Below are positions 36,321 through 48,606 of a DNA stretch of 64,000 nucleotides, one piece after another. Origin of the DNA: Apostichopus japonicus (lineage: Eukaryota; Echinodermata; Holothuroidea; Aspidochirotida; Stichopodidae). The stretch is from the NCBI RefSeq assembly GCF_037975245.1, contig NC_092573.1, forward strand, positions 19,374,265 to 19,438,264, in the 5' to 3' direction. The notes below the pieces were generated by a model. That model made no database searches, was not told the origin of the DNA, and was given only the letters and a program-made list of their open reading frames with translations. Position 1 is the stretch's first letter; the number at the start of each line of letters is the position of its first letter. Made by a program: the position numbers and the translations under genes.

Positions 36321-36520
36321 GTAGTTGCAAAAATAATAGTTCCAGTAGCGTTATCTGTTGAGTCGGAACTCTTACGAAGCACACAGACTACGGAAAATTG
36401 TGTGCAATTCGTCATTTTCAAGTACGTGTATTACGTGAAATGTCTCTGACAATAGTTTCTAAGTATCCTTCAAACGTTTTGGGATGCTTTTTCACTATCC
36501 CCTTAAACGGAATGTGAAAT

Positions 36521-37165
36521 TTTTCTTAAGCTCACAGGCACATTCATAATATCCAACCCAACCTCGTGTGAATCCTCAGATTTAAAGAAGGAAACAACTG
36601 TGCCATTGTTCAAGTGTTTCCAAGTTGTACTATAGTATGTTTTTCCTTCTTTTTATTTCCTTCCAGTAAACATATCAAAAAAATCTTACGCTCACAGGCA
36701 CATACATAATATCCAACCAAACCCCGTGTGAATCCTCAGATTTATATAAAGAAATAACTGTGCCATTGTTCAAGTGTTTCCAAGTTATACTATAGTATGT
36801 TGTTCCTTCTTTTTATTTCCTTCCAGTATACATATAAAAAATTCTTACGCTCACAGGCACATTCATAATATCCAACCCAACCTCGTGTGAATCCTCAGAT
36901 TTAAAGAAGGAAACAACTGTGCCATTGTTCAAGTGTTTCCAAGTTGTACTATAGTATGTTGTTCCTTCTTTTTATTTCCTTCCAGTAAACATATAAAAAA
37001 AAAATCTTACGCTCACAGGCACATACATAATATCCAACCAAACCCCGTGTGAACCCTCAGATTTAAATAAGGAAACAACTGTGCCATTGTTCTAGTGTTC
37101 CAAAGTTGTACTATAGTATGTTGTTCCTTCTTATTATTTCCTTCCAGTATACATATAAAATTTAC
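36521..37165. repeat. ~160-bp tandem repeat, four copies in an ABAB pattern
   Basis: Units start with GCTCACAGGCACA at about 36530, 36690, 36849 and 37011. Copies 1 and 3 share CATTCATAATATCCAACCC; copies 2 and 4 share CATACATAATATCCAACCA. This suggests a ~320-bp dimer was duplicated. Each unit includes a pyrimidine tract followed by CCTTCCAG, which looks like a splice acceptor. Confidence 0.85.
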
Positions 37166-37746
37166 AGAGAGGAGTCATATAATACCTCAACAAGAAAAAA
37201 AAACTAATGTAAAAGGGGGGAAAATGTTAAGATGATAGGATATCATATAAAATACATCTACACATACAATATTTAATACATAAAACGATATAACAAACAG
37301 AAGACTACAACAAACATTGTAAGTGCTCGGATGGAATGTATAAAGTAACAGGGTAAATAAATGAGTTTCTGTAAACTTACGTTAGGTATTTTGTGGGGAT
37401 TTCTGCTCGATTTATACAGGTTGGAGACTTTGTAGTACATTATACAAAGGGTGATTCTTATCACTGTAAATCTTTTTAGCCATTCTTGTAAACTCAGTTC
37501 TTGCAGCAGCATTTACTTTTCTATAAATATTTAAGTATATTGTAATCTAAATAATATAGCTGATGTGTATTTAAGAAACTTCCTCCTTCTTTCTTTGCTT
37601 TTTTTGCAATATAAAATGGTACCAGACAGGTACTGTATAGATCACATATGTCAGGGTAGAATGAAAGTATTAAAAACATTTTTGTTAAAGAAAGACACAA
37701 CGTGTAAGCCACACTAGATACTATATAATATACTATTTTAAATACC

Positions 37747-40700
37747 TTGATATTTTGCAAGAAAATGTTCGTGGTTTGGAAATATAAAAAATATTGGGAA
37801 AATGCCACTGAAATCATCTTAAGATTAGCAATACAGCTACAGCAGAACGATATAGATCGTTGTCACCGTGTTGGTAATACGTATCCTGGTGCCAGCCGCC
37901 CTATCATCGTCAAATTCATATCGTATCAACAAACACAACAGTTGATACAGTCCAGACGAAAGTTGAAGTCAACAGGTATTTTGATCAAGGAGGATATCAC
38001 CTGGACAAACCACAGTATTTTAAGCTAAACCCATCAACATGAAAAAGTCATCAAATGCTGGACTCTGGATGAGCGAATTACAGCATTGGTAAAGACGGCC
38101 GACCAACAAGAAATTAAAATAGCCATCAACTCTTTTTCTGATCTCATGAAAATATAAACAATGATATTTATTTTCAATATTTATTTCACTGCCACTCGCA
38201 GTTCACCCTGGATCATTCTTGATTTTGTTTTGTATAGTATGACATTTTTTTGGCTATCCATGGAAATGGTGCTTAATTAGGAGATTTCATCGCATACTAG
38301 TTGGGTACCATATCGTTTGGGGACATATCACAAATGAATATTCTTTTTTTCAGCGACATTAAAAAAAAACTGTTTAATTGGGGTGATATATTTCATTAAA
38401 AAAAAATTGTATTGAATTCCGATTTTGACTTTGACATTAACATGTCCAATTTATACAGGGAAAGTTGCAACTTTAACTTCAAGAGTTTTCAGTATACAGT
38501 ATCGAACATGAACAGGATATATTTCCAGAAAATAATTTTGTTAATTATTTGAATTTTAACTGTAATTATTACACAGATGACCGATTTAAAAGTAAAATTG
38601 AAACTCAAAAGGCATTTCATTATCGCAAGTTAATTGTTGAAGTATTCATGCTAATTTTTCTCACCCAGATAGTTATTTGAGAGAGTTCAATAGTGATTTC
38701 GATGTTACTGTAATAAGTGAGACGTGGTTTAATTCTTCCTCAAATTAAGCAATGTATCGAATTGATGATATATGTCATGTGTGTGACAGATGTGACGATA
38801 GACGAGGTGCAGTTGCTTTATGTTCGCAAAAGTCTTAAGTACAAAATGCTAGATAAAATGTGCATTACAATTAATGATGCTCTCGAATGTGTTTCAGTTG
38901 AGATTTCCGTAGAAAATAAGAAGAATATTATCATTGTCTTTACAGACAACCTCTATAAATGTTCTAACGAATACGTTTGAAAATTTATACAGACACAAAA
39001 GGCGTGATGTTTACTTAGGCTTTGAATTTAATATTAATCTTCTTAACTAAGAAAATCATATCGGTACCAGAGACTTTCTAGATATACTCTTTAGCATAGG
39101 TTTGTTCCCACTTATTGATAAACCCACTCGACGTATAACAAACAGTTCTGCATCATTGATCGATAATATTTTCACAAATGCACTTGGTGCTAAATTCGAA
39201 AGTGGATTGCTAGTTAATGATGTCAGTGATCATCTTCCAGTTTTCAGTGTAACTGATTATACTATACGTAAAAAGCATATAGCCAAGTCCATTTATATAA
39301 GGAAGAAAGATGAAGCAGCTATGTCTGTGATTAAGCAGAATCTATATAGATCAAGAGAGATGGGAAACTGTGTATATTGCCGATAATGCATATGAAGCTT
39401 TCAATAAAGTAATTACAAAATCGTATGGTGATTGTTTTCCTGCTAAAAGGTGCTAATTAGAAGTTGTAAAGAGATTAAACAAAGGCTTACCAAATGTTTA
39501 AAACATGCATCCAAAAGGTCACTATGTGTTAAATGTATTAAAGAGAGGACATTTGTATCTGAATGGAGATATAAAGTAAATATATACAAGTTAAATTCAA
39601 TCTTAAAGGGTTGTAAAAATGAGTATTTTTCAAAACTTTTCAAGACAATGTAAAAGAAACTTAGAAGGTACTAAACAGCATCATTGAACAAAAATTATCA
39701 GAATCAAACAACAAAACCCGATACTTTCATTGACAGTGTGGGAGAGAGGTTAAAGGTAAAGACATAGCAGAAGGACTTAATAATTGTTTACAAGTATTGG
39801 ATCTAAGTCAGCTGCAAGTATACAAGAGCATAATAGTTCCATTTATATCTCGGAGAAACAAACATCAATTCTATGTTTCTAGAAGATACTAATGAAGCTG
39901 AAGTTTCTTGAGATCTCTTTAAATATGAGTAATAAACGTCTGGTGCTTACAATAAAATTAGGATGTCATCAGTAAAGAATGTTATTCCACATGTTATTCA
40001 TCTATTATTCACTTACATCTGTAATAAATCACTTTCACGTGGTATTTTTCCAAATAGCATAAAATTCGCTAAGGTAATACCAATATGTGGTGAAAGAATG
40101 GATTGTCAACTTATAGACCTGTTTCCTTATTACCACAATTTTCTAAAATACTTGAAAAACTGTAAAAAAAAAACCCATAAGATTAGACAGTTTCATTGAC
40201 AAAATCACATTCTTAGTGAGAGTCAATACCTTTCAAATCTACATCTATGGCATTATTGAAATTAGTTGAAGAAATTATATCATCCCTAGATAACAAAAAC
40301 TCAACCATAAGAGCATTTATTAATCTAAAAAAAAAACATTCGACACACTAGACCATCATACATTGCTTAATTAATGAAATCATCATAGGTTTCTTGGAAG
40401 AGTTCATGACTGGCATAGTAGTTATTTATCGAATAGAAAACAGTATGTCTAGTTTAATGATGTAAAATCCAATCTGTATACTGTTGTGTGTGGAGTACCA
40501 CAAGGGTCAATTCTGAGTCCCAAATTATTTATTCTATACATAAATGGTATTTGCAATGTTTGCAGGTTACTTAAATCTTTAGGTTTGCTAATAATAATTT
40601 TTTTTGTTCCCATGATGATATTGATATTCTTAGCATTCTAATCAGCAAGGAACTCCATAAACTTAACATAGGGTTTGCAGTTAATACAAGGGCGGCGGAA

Positions 40701-42010
40701 CCGGGGGGGGGGGCACAGGGGGCACGTGCCCCCCACTTTTCCTCAGGTTAAAAATGTGCCCTTTTTCTACATAAAAATGGAGGTGTCTCAAGTTAGCAAG
40801 AGGCCAAGGAACCAGAATGAACACTCGGGAAGGGCCGTTTCCAGCCATCTGAGGGGTTTGTAAAACCAAAAATTTTCTTTTACGCTCCGCGCCAACCGAT
40901 GGTGGCGCTCCGCTCAGATAGTCATTCATACAACTTTGCAAATCCTGGCTACGCCCCTGACTTTTAATGAATTTCTGTGGGTTAAACCCAAAGCTATTTC
41001 GAATGTAAAAAATTTGTTAAGATATTGACAAGAAATAAACTCTAATTCGGAAGATTCCTACATTAGCAACTAGCATGATTTCACCTCATTTTGTCTCAAA
41101 AGAAAACGTGTTCCTTGTTTCGCAATTTGCACATTGGATATTGCAGTGCTAGTATGCATATTTTCCTTGCGGGGGGGGGGGGGGCGTTGATGGAGTGATG
41201 TGTATACGCAAATAAGATAATACAATAAGAGTTATAAAGGGTACTAAATATAAGGCTGCATCAGTCCAATCGAATTTCTGCAAAGTGCCCTTTGATGTCG
41301 GTGCCCCCCCCAGGATTAAAAGTGCTTCCGCCGCCCTTGAGTTAATACATTATCTCTAAACGTGAGTAAAAGACATTGTATGATATTCTCGAATCAAAGT
41401 GCAGAGTTCGATCTGAACATATTTATTGATAGAGTTAAAATTGAAAGCTATTTTAAGAGAACAGAAACTAAATTGGAAAGAGCAAATTCTTCATTTATCG
41501 AAAACACTTTCTAAAAGCATTGAAATTATACGTAAAGCTGATCATTTATTAAACAGTGATGCACTTAACACTTTAAATTGTGCTATGTTTCTTCCCTATC
41601 TTAATTACTGTGCCAAAGTTTGCGGAAAAACTTATATGTCCAATATCACTATTTTATTCCTAAAGCGAAAGAAAGTTATTATATTTTTGTTGTAATGCCA
41701 AATCTTGAGATTTTTATATCTTTTTACAAGTTAAAAACTATTAAATCACCTGATATTGTAGACTTGTTTACTGGTGTGCTTACGTCTAAAGCATACCAAA
41801 TATACTTACCATCAAATTTACAAATGTACTTCTCACTAATTTCAAATGACAGGTATAACAATAGACAAAAACATAATTTTACATAAAGATACGTCAGAAC
41901 AAGAAACAAGCAACTTTGTGCTTCAATTTCACGTGCTAAACTTTGGAATTCGCTGGATGATAGCATAATAAATAGCAAGACTTTACGTTTATGCAAAAAG
42001 GGTATAAGCA
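37747..42010 (+). pseudogene. decayed non-LTR retrotransposon (CR1/L2-like), plus strand
   Basis: Fragments appear in the expected order. An ORF1-like piece at 37747-38028 reads DRCHRVGNTYPGASRPIIVK. An endonuclease C-terminal piece at 39102-39300 reads SASLIDNIFTN and VSDHLPVF. Reverse-transcriptase pieces include AKVIPI near 40067, the SNRKQYV and GVPQGSILSPKLFILYING region (40430-40555), and LSLNVSK after 41340. A RT C-terminal piece continues to about 42000. Many stops and frameshifts rule out function. Its endonuclease motifs resemble those of the intact element at 30-34 kb but are clearly a different, older family. A hAT-like element (40687-41339) splits the RT. Confidence 0.82.
40687..41339. 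mobile_element. hAT-like MITE inserted in the decayed LINE
   Basis: A 653-bp element with inverted ends CAAGGGCGGCGGAA and TTCCGCCGCCCTTG and an exact 8-bp target duplication AGTTAATA (40679-40686 and 41340-41347). Rejoining the flanks restores the reverse-transcriptase reading (FAVN then LSLNVSK). Its interior contains a stretch related to the copy A/B/C end modules (CGCGCCAACCGATGGTGGCG at about 40888-40907), so it shares ancestry or captured part of that family. Confidence 0.9.
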
Positions 42011-42494
42011 AAAATTATTGTCAACATAAGTTTACCCAAATTAAAGTAACTATTTTGTGACTGATTGTCGCATTTGTGTTAGTGTGTATTTATTGATTTT
42101 GGTGTTATTTGTTGTTTCACCAAATATTCCAGGACCTTTTATGACAAATTTTCATTTCTGGGGAAAACGATTCTATAAATACCGTACTTCTGTTTTCCCC
42201 ATTTCCACGCATGAATTTGATATGTATAATTTGAAATATTTGTTTGCTTCACTTATTGATTACTATCATATGTATATGTGATATTCAGTATTTATGCTTG
42301 AAATAATTCATTTTCATTGTCATTGTCGAAATCTTGGTAATGAAAATGCTTTTAATCCTGTATATTGCTTTTTATTGTTATGATTTATTTGCTTTCAAGC
42401 AAACTCAATCATCGGTAGAGTTGGAAGAAGTTTAGTTTTTTAATGTTTTGAGTGTATAGGGCTAGTTGTGAGTGAATGTACTTGGGTTTTTTTC
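42011..42494. other. spacer between the decayed LINE and the serpin 3' end
   Basis: AT-rich, no supported gene. The serpin polyadenylation signal on the minus strand (AATTAAAG around 42495-42502) overlaps its stop codon, so this stretch is its 3' flank. Confidence 0.4.
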
Positions 42495-42499
42495 TTTAA

Positions 42500-43741
42500 T
42501 TAAAAATATTTGCGTCCGACGGAGGCAAGCAAGTTTAAGAGTTTGCGTCCATGGTTAGAACGTTGCGTCCCGGACGCAGGTGGATTTACAACTCTTCCAA
42601 GAAACAAAATGGAACCAAATGATGCATCTGAGATGCAAAATATGAATGGTCGGTCGGCTTTAAATGCTGGAATATCTTCAATGGATGAGTTGCCACTACA
42701 ACCTAATCTGGGGATTGATTGAGTAGATGCAGCTGCTTCCGTTCCTTCCTCCTTGAACTCAACAAAAGCCTTATGAATGACATTTGACACATAAAGGTCT
42801 TCAGATTCAGCAATTCCAGCAAGGTCTGCCTTATTAACATCGAATACATCTGACATTCCCATTAATGACAAATGATCATTCAAATCAAAACTCTCTTCCA
42901 GTTTGAAACGAGGGAAGCTGACACGGACTCTCTGCTCCCTGCTGCGTTTACCCAAAGACGTTATAACCTGTATGTTTATCTTGGATTCAAGGTTACTAAG
43001 GTAAATGGACGGGTCTGGTAAAATGATTACCATGCGCAGAGTATTACCAACGTACGGTAGGGATAAAACCTGACATTTCAGTTGTTTATCTTCAAAATAA
43101 TCAAAGTAACCTATCTGGTACATCATAGCTACTGGAATGCTTTCACCGGAGGAAGCATGGAATGGCTGAAAAGAAGTTCTCTTTGGATTGAACTGTGACA
43201 ACCAGTTACCTTTAAAGTATATAGCATTAACCAATACAAGCACTGTCAAAGAGTCCAAGACTCCTGGCGCTATTAAGTCTTTGATCTTGTTATTGGTCTG
43301 CTCTGAAACCCAGCTGTTGATCTCTGTTCTGGCATTCTTTGCATCCCTCTGGAAGTCAATAGGCATCAGCTCGGCTTGGTAATGAACTTTGGTCATCTTC
43401 AGAAAGGATTCTAGAAAGGTATAATCCTTCTGACCGTATAACCGATTGGCAGACTTTAGAGTGAACAAGGCATTGGGAGATAAAATCAAATCATCCAACT
43501 CCTGAAAAGCACTGTGTACATCATTACCTTTAAACTCGTTGATCCTTAGCACCTGTGACATTTGCTTGGCTGTGTTGCCACTAGCTCCGGCAAACGTCAT
43601 GGTAAGAGCTGCCATAATGCTATAAGGTGAGAAAAAGAGGTTGTGTGATGGATCCTTCCCGATGCGTCCATACAGCTCCCATGAGAATTCATTTAAGGAG
43701 TTGGCCAATTGGCTTGCTTCACTGCTACTTGAAGTTGACAT
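42500..43741 (-). CDS. intracellular-type (clade B-like) serpin
   Basis: A 413-residue serine or cysteine protease inhibitor in one coding exon. It starts without a signal peptide (MSTSSSSEASQLANSLNEFS), as in ov-serpins. Family landmarks in order: FFSPYSIMAALTM, NAIYFKGNW, VSFPRFKLEE and DRPFIFCI. The reactive-loop hinge EEGTEAAAST has the small residues needed for loop insertion, so it is probably inhibitory. Counting from the hinge glycine as P15 puts P1 near the RLGC segment, but the loop is a few residues longer than in antitrypsin, so the exact bond is uncertain. A basic 23-residue extension (GTQRSNHGRKLL onward) follows the usual end. A minus-strand splice acceptor CCTCTGCAG ends at 43755, just before the 5' leader. 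Confidence 0.93.
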   Translation of the reverse strand: MSTSSSSEASQLANSLNEFSWELYGRIGKDPSHNLFFSPYSIMAALTMTFAGASGNTAKQMSQVLRINEFKGNDVHSAFQELDDLILSPNALFTLKSANRLYGQKDYTFLESFLKMTKVHYQAELMPIDFQRDAKNARTEINSWVSEQTNNKIKDLIAPGVLDSLTVLVLVNAIYFKGNWLSQFNPKRTSFQPFHASSGESIPVAMMYQIGYFDYFEDKQLKCQVLSLPYVGNTLRMVIILPDPSIYLSNLESKINIQVITSLGKRSREQRVRVSFPRFKLEESFDLNDHLSLMGMSDVFDVNKADLAGIAESEDLYVSNVIHKAFVEFKEEGTEAAASTQSIPRLGCSGNSSIEDIPAFKADRPFIFCISDASFGSILFLGRVVNPPASGTQRSNHGRKLLNLLASVGRKYF

Positions 43742-43754
43742 ATTCTGTTAATTT

Positions 43755-44694
43755 CTGCAGAGGAAAAAGCAAGCAAAACCTGAGAAACGCAAGATGGTGG
43801 TACATTTCTGCTCCCAAAGGATTCAGTATTTCCTTAAATTTGCTATCAAAGCAGACTGGTCAGTTATAATGACGACAGGATTGTTTACGAAGTCTTACCA
43901 ATGTCCTCATATTTATCGATTACATATCTGGCACACCTTCCCCTGGCTCTCCTGCTGCACCAATGTTATAAAATAGCCTACCTAAGAAATGTTATATTAA
44001 AAGAACATTACACATCTATAGGCTAGGGGCATTGATGTAATGATGCATAGTAATGTGCATACTTTCAAGGACTTACAAGAGTAACGTTTTAAGTTAAGAA
44101 GAACATTTGAGCCAACAGATTTAACTTAACTGTAGTCTGTTAGTAGGCTACCTTACCACAAGTTGAATTCACAGCTAGGTTCTGGTACTCTCTCCTCTCA
44201 CATCTGAACAATGTAGTGAGTCTGAAATTCCATCTGGCTCTCTGATTCCTCAAACATACATCATGTTGACAAACAGTAGGTCTAGCTTTCTTGCAAATGC
44301 TCTCCAGATCCTAGCAGACTTTTAAACTTACAATACCGTACATGTTTTATTACACTCACCACATGGCTGAAGGCTACTGTAGAACTAGGCCTACTGTCTC
44401 TTTCCCTTTACTTCTGGCTTGCTGCTTTCATCGAAAATTCGGAAAATCATGGGTTATAAACATGACCTTTACTTAGTGGCAAGGAGATATATACTTTCTT
44501 CAATTTCACCAAGACTTTGTACGGAAAATATCAATATTTCGCTAACCTTCTTCTAACCATCTAATTTATTTGCCCAACAATTATGGCCTATTCCTAGTCC
44601 TAAACGGAAACAGACTCAAATAAGCATAGCCTACCAGTTATGTTAATGCATAAATCATGAATACATCATAAGTCTACGCGCATCCCCAACTTAC
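43755..44694 (-). other. probable 5'UTR intron of the serpin gene
   Basis: Bounded on the minus strand by a donor ACA|GTAAGT at 44694 and an acceptor CTTTTTCCTCTGCAG ending at 43755, 13 bp before the ATG. No other gene seen in it. Confidence 0.5.
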
Positions 44695-44830
44695 TGTGAT
44701 TTGTGAACACTTGGAAATTCGAAAAGACCGAAGAATTGCAGAACAGTTGCACCATCTATCTGTTGTTGCACTAGCACTGTAATAACGCATCTGTCAGTGT
44801 GTTATAAAAATAAGAACCTTTTTATGCTGG
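44695..44830 (-). promoter_or_regulatory. candidate serpin promoter and first untranslated exon
   Basis: On the minus strand a TATA-like CATAAAAAGG lies at about 44818-44827. A start site some 30 bp downstream would give an untranslated exon of roughly 90-100 bp ending at the GTAAGT donor at 44694. No upstream factor sites were assigned. Confidence 0.38.
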
Positions 44831-45044
44831 TTTTCGATTGGAGTCACTTTGCAAACACGTGTAGCGATTACGTTACGGCTGTGGTTAGTTTCAAAGTGTT
44901 TTAACAAAATAGCTAGTTAACCCCCAACGTCACTTCCGTCTCAGATTCGCTAATAAGATGAATTGCGTTTTTTTCGTTTTAAGCGTACATAGTGCAGGCG
45001 CGTATCCAGGATTTTCTAACATGGGGGCGCGAATTACTATCTAT

Positions 45045-45297
45045 CAAATATCTATCAAATATTACACAAGGAAAGTTACCCATCAGTATAGAAAACCAGT
45101 TTGTAAACGACAGCAGACCAGGTGAAATTCCAAAGAAGATTCGAACAAAAAGAGCGAGATTGGAAGTTAGAAGAAATTCCTACTTCAACAGAATCTGTAA
45201 ACGTGGAACAAATTGCCAGAAGATATAGTTACAGCCCGAACACTGACACATTCAAGAACGGACTTAGGAAATATGGGATCTTTGAAGGTCCTTAGAC
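45045..45297 (+). pseudogene. 3' fragment of a LINE reverse-transcriptase ORF
   Basis: The translation RTKRARLEVRRNSYFN, then after a frameshift NTDTFKNGLRKYGIFEGP and a stop at about 45295, matches the usual RT C-terminal pattern in CR1/L2-like elements (YF-x-R ... WN-x-LP ... FK-x-x-L). It is a 5'-truncated insertion inside copy D. Confidence 0.6.
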
Positions 45298-45610
45298 CTC
45301 CTATCCCGAAGCGCCATTTTTTCAAGAGCCTCACCGGAGACGACACGTGAGGGTGGCCATCCAGGTAAATCCAGGTAAATGAAAATGACCAACCAGATGT
45401 ACACTTTTGCCTAAAGAACCAAGTATTTGCCAATAGTTTTTTTTCCTTCCGTAACTTTTTTGAAGATTGTCATCAGTGATACATCATGTTCGAAAAAAGT
45501 TCACTTCAAAACATACCCATAATGTTGCACAAAATTTCATCTATGGACAACCAATATAGAGAAACATCCTTCAACCCCTAACAGATAGGTCAATACGGTA
45601 TTGCAAGAGG

Positions 45611-46417
45611 ACTGCGACGTAGCCAGGAAATTGCAAGGGGAGCACATTTTGCGATTGATATGGAGGAGGGGTCTAAGGGGGAGGGGCTGTCCCCAAACTT
45701 TTTGAACAATTGAGGGTCCTTAAATGCGATCTGGTGCAATGTTTTCCCAGTTTCATCATTATCATATATGATATCATATTATCAGCAGATTTTCCTTCCG
45801 GTTTGAATTATTCTTTTACATGTTCTTTTACATATTTTATCAGAAAGACAAACATATAGTGCTCTATTACAATTTTTCCAGTAGGATGATTCTTTTTCAT
45901 TGTCCAATGTCTGGACTTTTATACATTTAACGAACTTAACTGATGGACAATATAAACTTTAATATTTAGCAGTGTTATAATTATTTATGGAAAGCGCGTA
46001 TCACGTACGATTGCTGGCTTTACTTCATAACATGCTGTCGTGCAACAACTTTTGACAAATCATAGAAAGGATGAGAACGCACATTGTCGTCGTCGTTGTG
46101 CATACGGTTCGTGACACTCCATCGAGTACGATTAGGTAGGCTATAGGCATTTTGTTACGCACTGGCAAACTGTAGGCTTGTAATAGGCTAAAGGGCTAAC
46201 TTTAGCTTATTGCATCTGCCAAACTAAGTAGCTGAATCAGTGGGCTTGAATGTTACTACGATTATAATCGAGTTAACGGAGCTGACGAGTATTCACTATC
46301 AAAAGAGCTCTGACAAAATACCATGCAAAAGAAGAACAGTTTTTAACATTTTTTCGACACTGAAAGGGGTTGCTCCCACAAAGCAGTTGCTCCCACTGCT
46401 GACCTTGCTACGTCCCT
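45611..46417. mobile_element. DNA element nested in copy D
   Basis: An 807-bp segment with ends ACTGCGACGTAGCCAGG and CCTTGCTACGTCCCT, inverted with some mismatches. It is flanked by an imperfect 8-bp repeat (GCAAGAGG at 45603-45610, GCATGAGT at 46418-46425). Copies B and C show the uninterrupted target. No transposase ORF. Confidence 0.6.
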
Positions 46418-46566
46418 GCATGAGTAGAGGGAAGTATGACGAAGAATGTTGGTCAGGGAATTTTCGAAAATTCGGACACAGTTAATTTATTGGTTTACAA
46501 ATATTAAACCTATGATAAAGGCTTTACTATAAAACTTCGTTGAAGAAAAAATACCAGATATCAACG

Positions 46567-46650
46567 TAGGAGTATGATATGATAGTTGAAAACTTCTAGC
46601 TATACTTTAGCGGACCCTAAACGTGACGGACTTAGTGTGTAAGATAATGG
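46567..46650. repeat. ~85-bp direct repeat, left copy
   Basis: Matches 50398-50482 in the same orientation, sharing AGTTGAAAACTTC, TATACTTTAGCGGAC and ACTTAGTGTGTAAGATAATGG. The two copies bracket the large inverted repeat. Confidence 0.85.
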
Positions 46651-46725
46651 AACGATTACTTCTGGTACGACACCTACAATAGCTATAAAATAGAAAGCTC
46701 CTGTTTAAAACTCTAAGAGGGCTGC

Positions 46726-47875
46726 AAACCGTGACTGAAATCAACACCGTCGCGTTTTGACTTTACAGGGATGATAAAGGCCAGTCTCTTTACATTAGCA
46801 ATTCCGTTAGATTTGTATAGTTTTTCTGATCATAAAATGGTTACAATACTACGGTAGTTTAATAGGGACATAGGAAAGGAAACAAGTCTGCTCAAATCTG
46901 AACATTTGGACTCTTTGTCTCTACATTTGTTTTTTTGTTTTTGGATCTTTTAAAGTCTAAATTTTGAAGGTATAAAAAAAAGCAATATTTTGAGATGAAA
47001 AGTCAACATTGTGAGATTTGGGGACACTGTTTTTCTTTCCTATGTCCCTGTTAAGCCACCGTACAATGCTGAAAAATTGTGCACACAAAAGTAAACTTCC
47101 GCATACAACCAACATCGTAGTCTACTGCTGTACACATGTAAGTAAAGATTTAGTAGATACAGCGTGGTAGTCTTACGTCTATCGTGTCCTTGTGCGCATG
47201 ACAACAGTGATACAAGAGCGCTCACAAGAATATCAGTACAAAATCAGAAGCGCGGGCTCCGAAATATTTGTCTGCATTGCATGCTGTACGTAAAGAAAAC
47301 CTCCGTGCGTGTGCGTTGATCTATATACGAGTGTTTACTATACCGTCATACACAGTGTGGTTTGTCAATGGAAAATATTTTTTGTCATTTTGCAGGCGTT
47401 CATATCAACACGTACTGTACTGGGTAGTTCTCTCTCCATTGCAAGCAGTGTAGTCTAGACGTTGGATATATCCTGACGTCGTTCTTCGCCTTAATTTAGT
47501 TGTTCGAACGACTACAATGACGGCCCGGGGTTGCAGAGAAGAAAAGGGCGACACTTGAAGACATAATTAACATAACGTGATTACGGTTAGCCTGATATTT
47601 TACATTATCCGAAGTTGTCTGTCTGTATGTCTGTCTGCGAAGTTAGCCTTTGCATAGTTTGCAACGTATACCTAGTCTAGGCCTATCAGTATATGCCTTA
47701 CTTTTGACTCCAGTTTTATGCAAAACGAGAACACTGTCATGGAAAGGTACCTTTTAGCAACTGAGGCATTTTGACGGCACGTAATGCTTTCTGGGATCAG
47801 TGTAGAAAAGTCTGTAGGAGAGTTAAAATATGTTCGGTCGAGATTGCGCCAGTAATATGTCGGTTACTACTTGTA
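46726..47875. repeat. large inverted repeat, left arm
   Basis: Begins AAACCGTGACTGAAAT and is the reverse complement of 48607-49891 with scattered substitutions and small indels, such as an extra ~30 bp near 47640-47690. It keeps the uninterrupted target ACATATTACTGGCGC (read on the minus strand) of the retroposon found in the other arm. No transposase-like ORF in either arm. Confidence 0.88.
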
Positions 47876-48606
47876 GGTGCCAGACGTGGCACGAGAAGTT
47901 GAGAGAGTCATCGATGGCCATCTTCTACCTGTCATCTTTCCATTAGCGGCAGGGCTATTATTCAATGAAAACGTCGAGAAAATATACTGTGGATAGGAGA
48001 TTAAGAAATGTATGCACTGTATGCCTAAAAAGTCAATGTTGGCCATCCTTTCTTTTATCTTTTTTTTTCTTTTGACTTTGCTACCTTTTACTATAGATAC
48101 TCCGGACGTCCCTTCTCTAATTCCACGATGTTACCATAGCAACGGAGCGTTAGATTCGAAACGGAGCTATTTTTAGACGAATATACAAGTCCCATGGAAT
48201 TGTCGTGAATTTCATATTTGTTTTGGTTACAATACGTTAAATACAGAGCAAAAGCTAGATAAGGTAGAAATTTGATAGATGTATTCGACAATGAGTAAAG
48301 TTTACCAGTAGAAAGTCCTGGTATGTCATAATTGAATCCTCCACGCTACTAGGTTTTACTCTCGGCTATGTCTGCTGTATCCGCATTATCTGCTTTGTGT
48401 ACTGTAATGAATACCGCACATTTCGATTGTTTTTAATGCACGAAGAGCTCGTGGCATTGTTTATGACGTTACCGTACATGTTTGTATCACACTGTCTTTG
48501 AAACGCCTGCCTCAGTAAATCGGCATTTAAGAATTGTGAAGTTGCTCTAACAGGAGCATAGCTGATTCCGCACTTAACGGTTTATAATATAAAGGCTAAG
48601 TAATGC
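47876..48606. other. spacer between the inverted arms
   Basis: About 730 bp of unique sequence forming the loop of the fold-back structure. No ORF of note, RNA gene or known repeat recognised. Confidence 0.5.

Larger units (their letters stand above)
44995..46561. mobile_element. disrupted copy D of the hAT-like family
   Basis: Starts CAGGCGCGTATCCAGG at 44995, breaks off near 45045, resumes near 45370 (AATGACCAACCAGATGTACA) and again at 46426 after a nested element. It fades at ACCAGATATC near 46561. The first gap holds a LINE fragment and the second an 807-bp DNA element. Confidence 0.7.

Noticed and set aside
46240-46485. 81-codon ORF as a gene
   Set aside because: It crosses the boundary between the nested 807-bp element and copy D.
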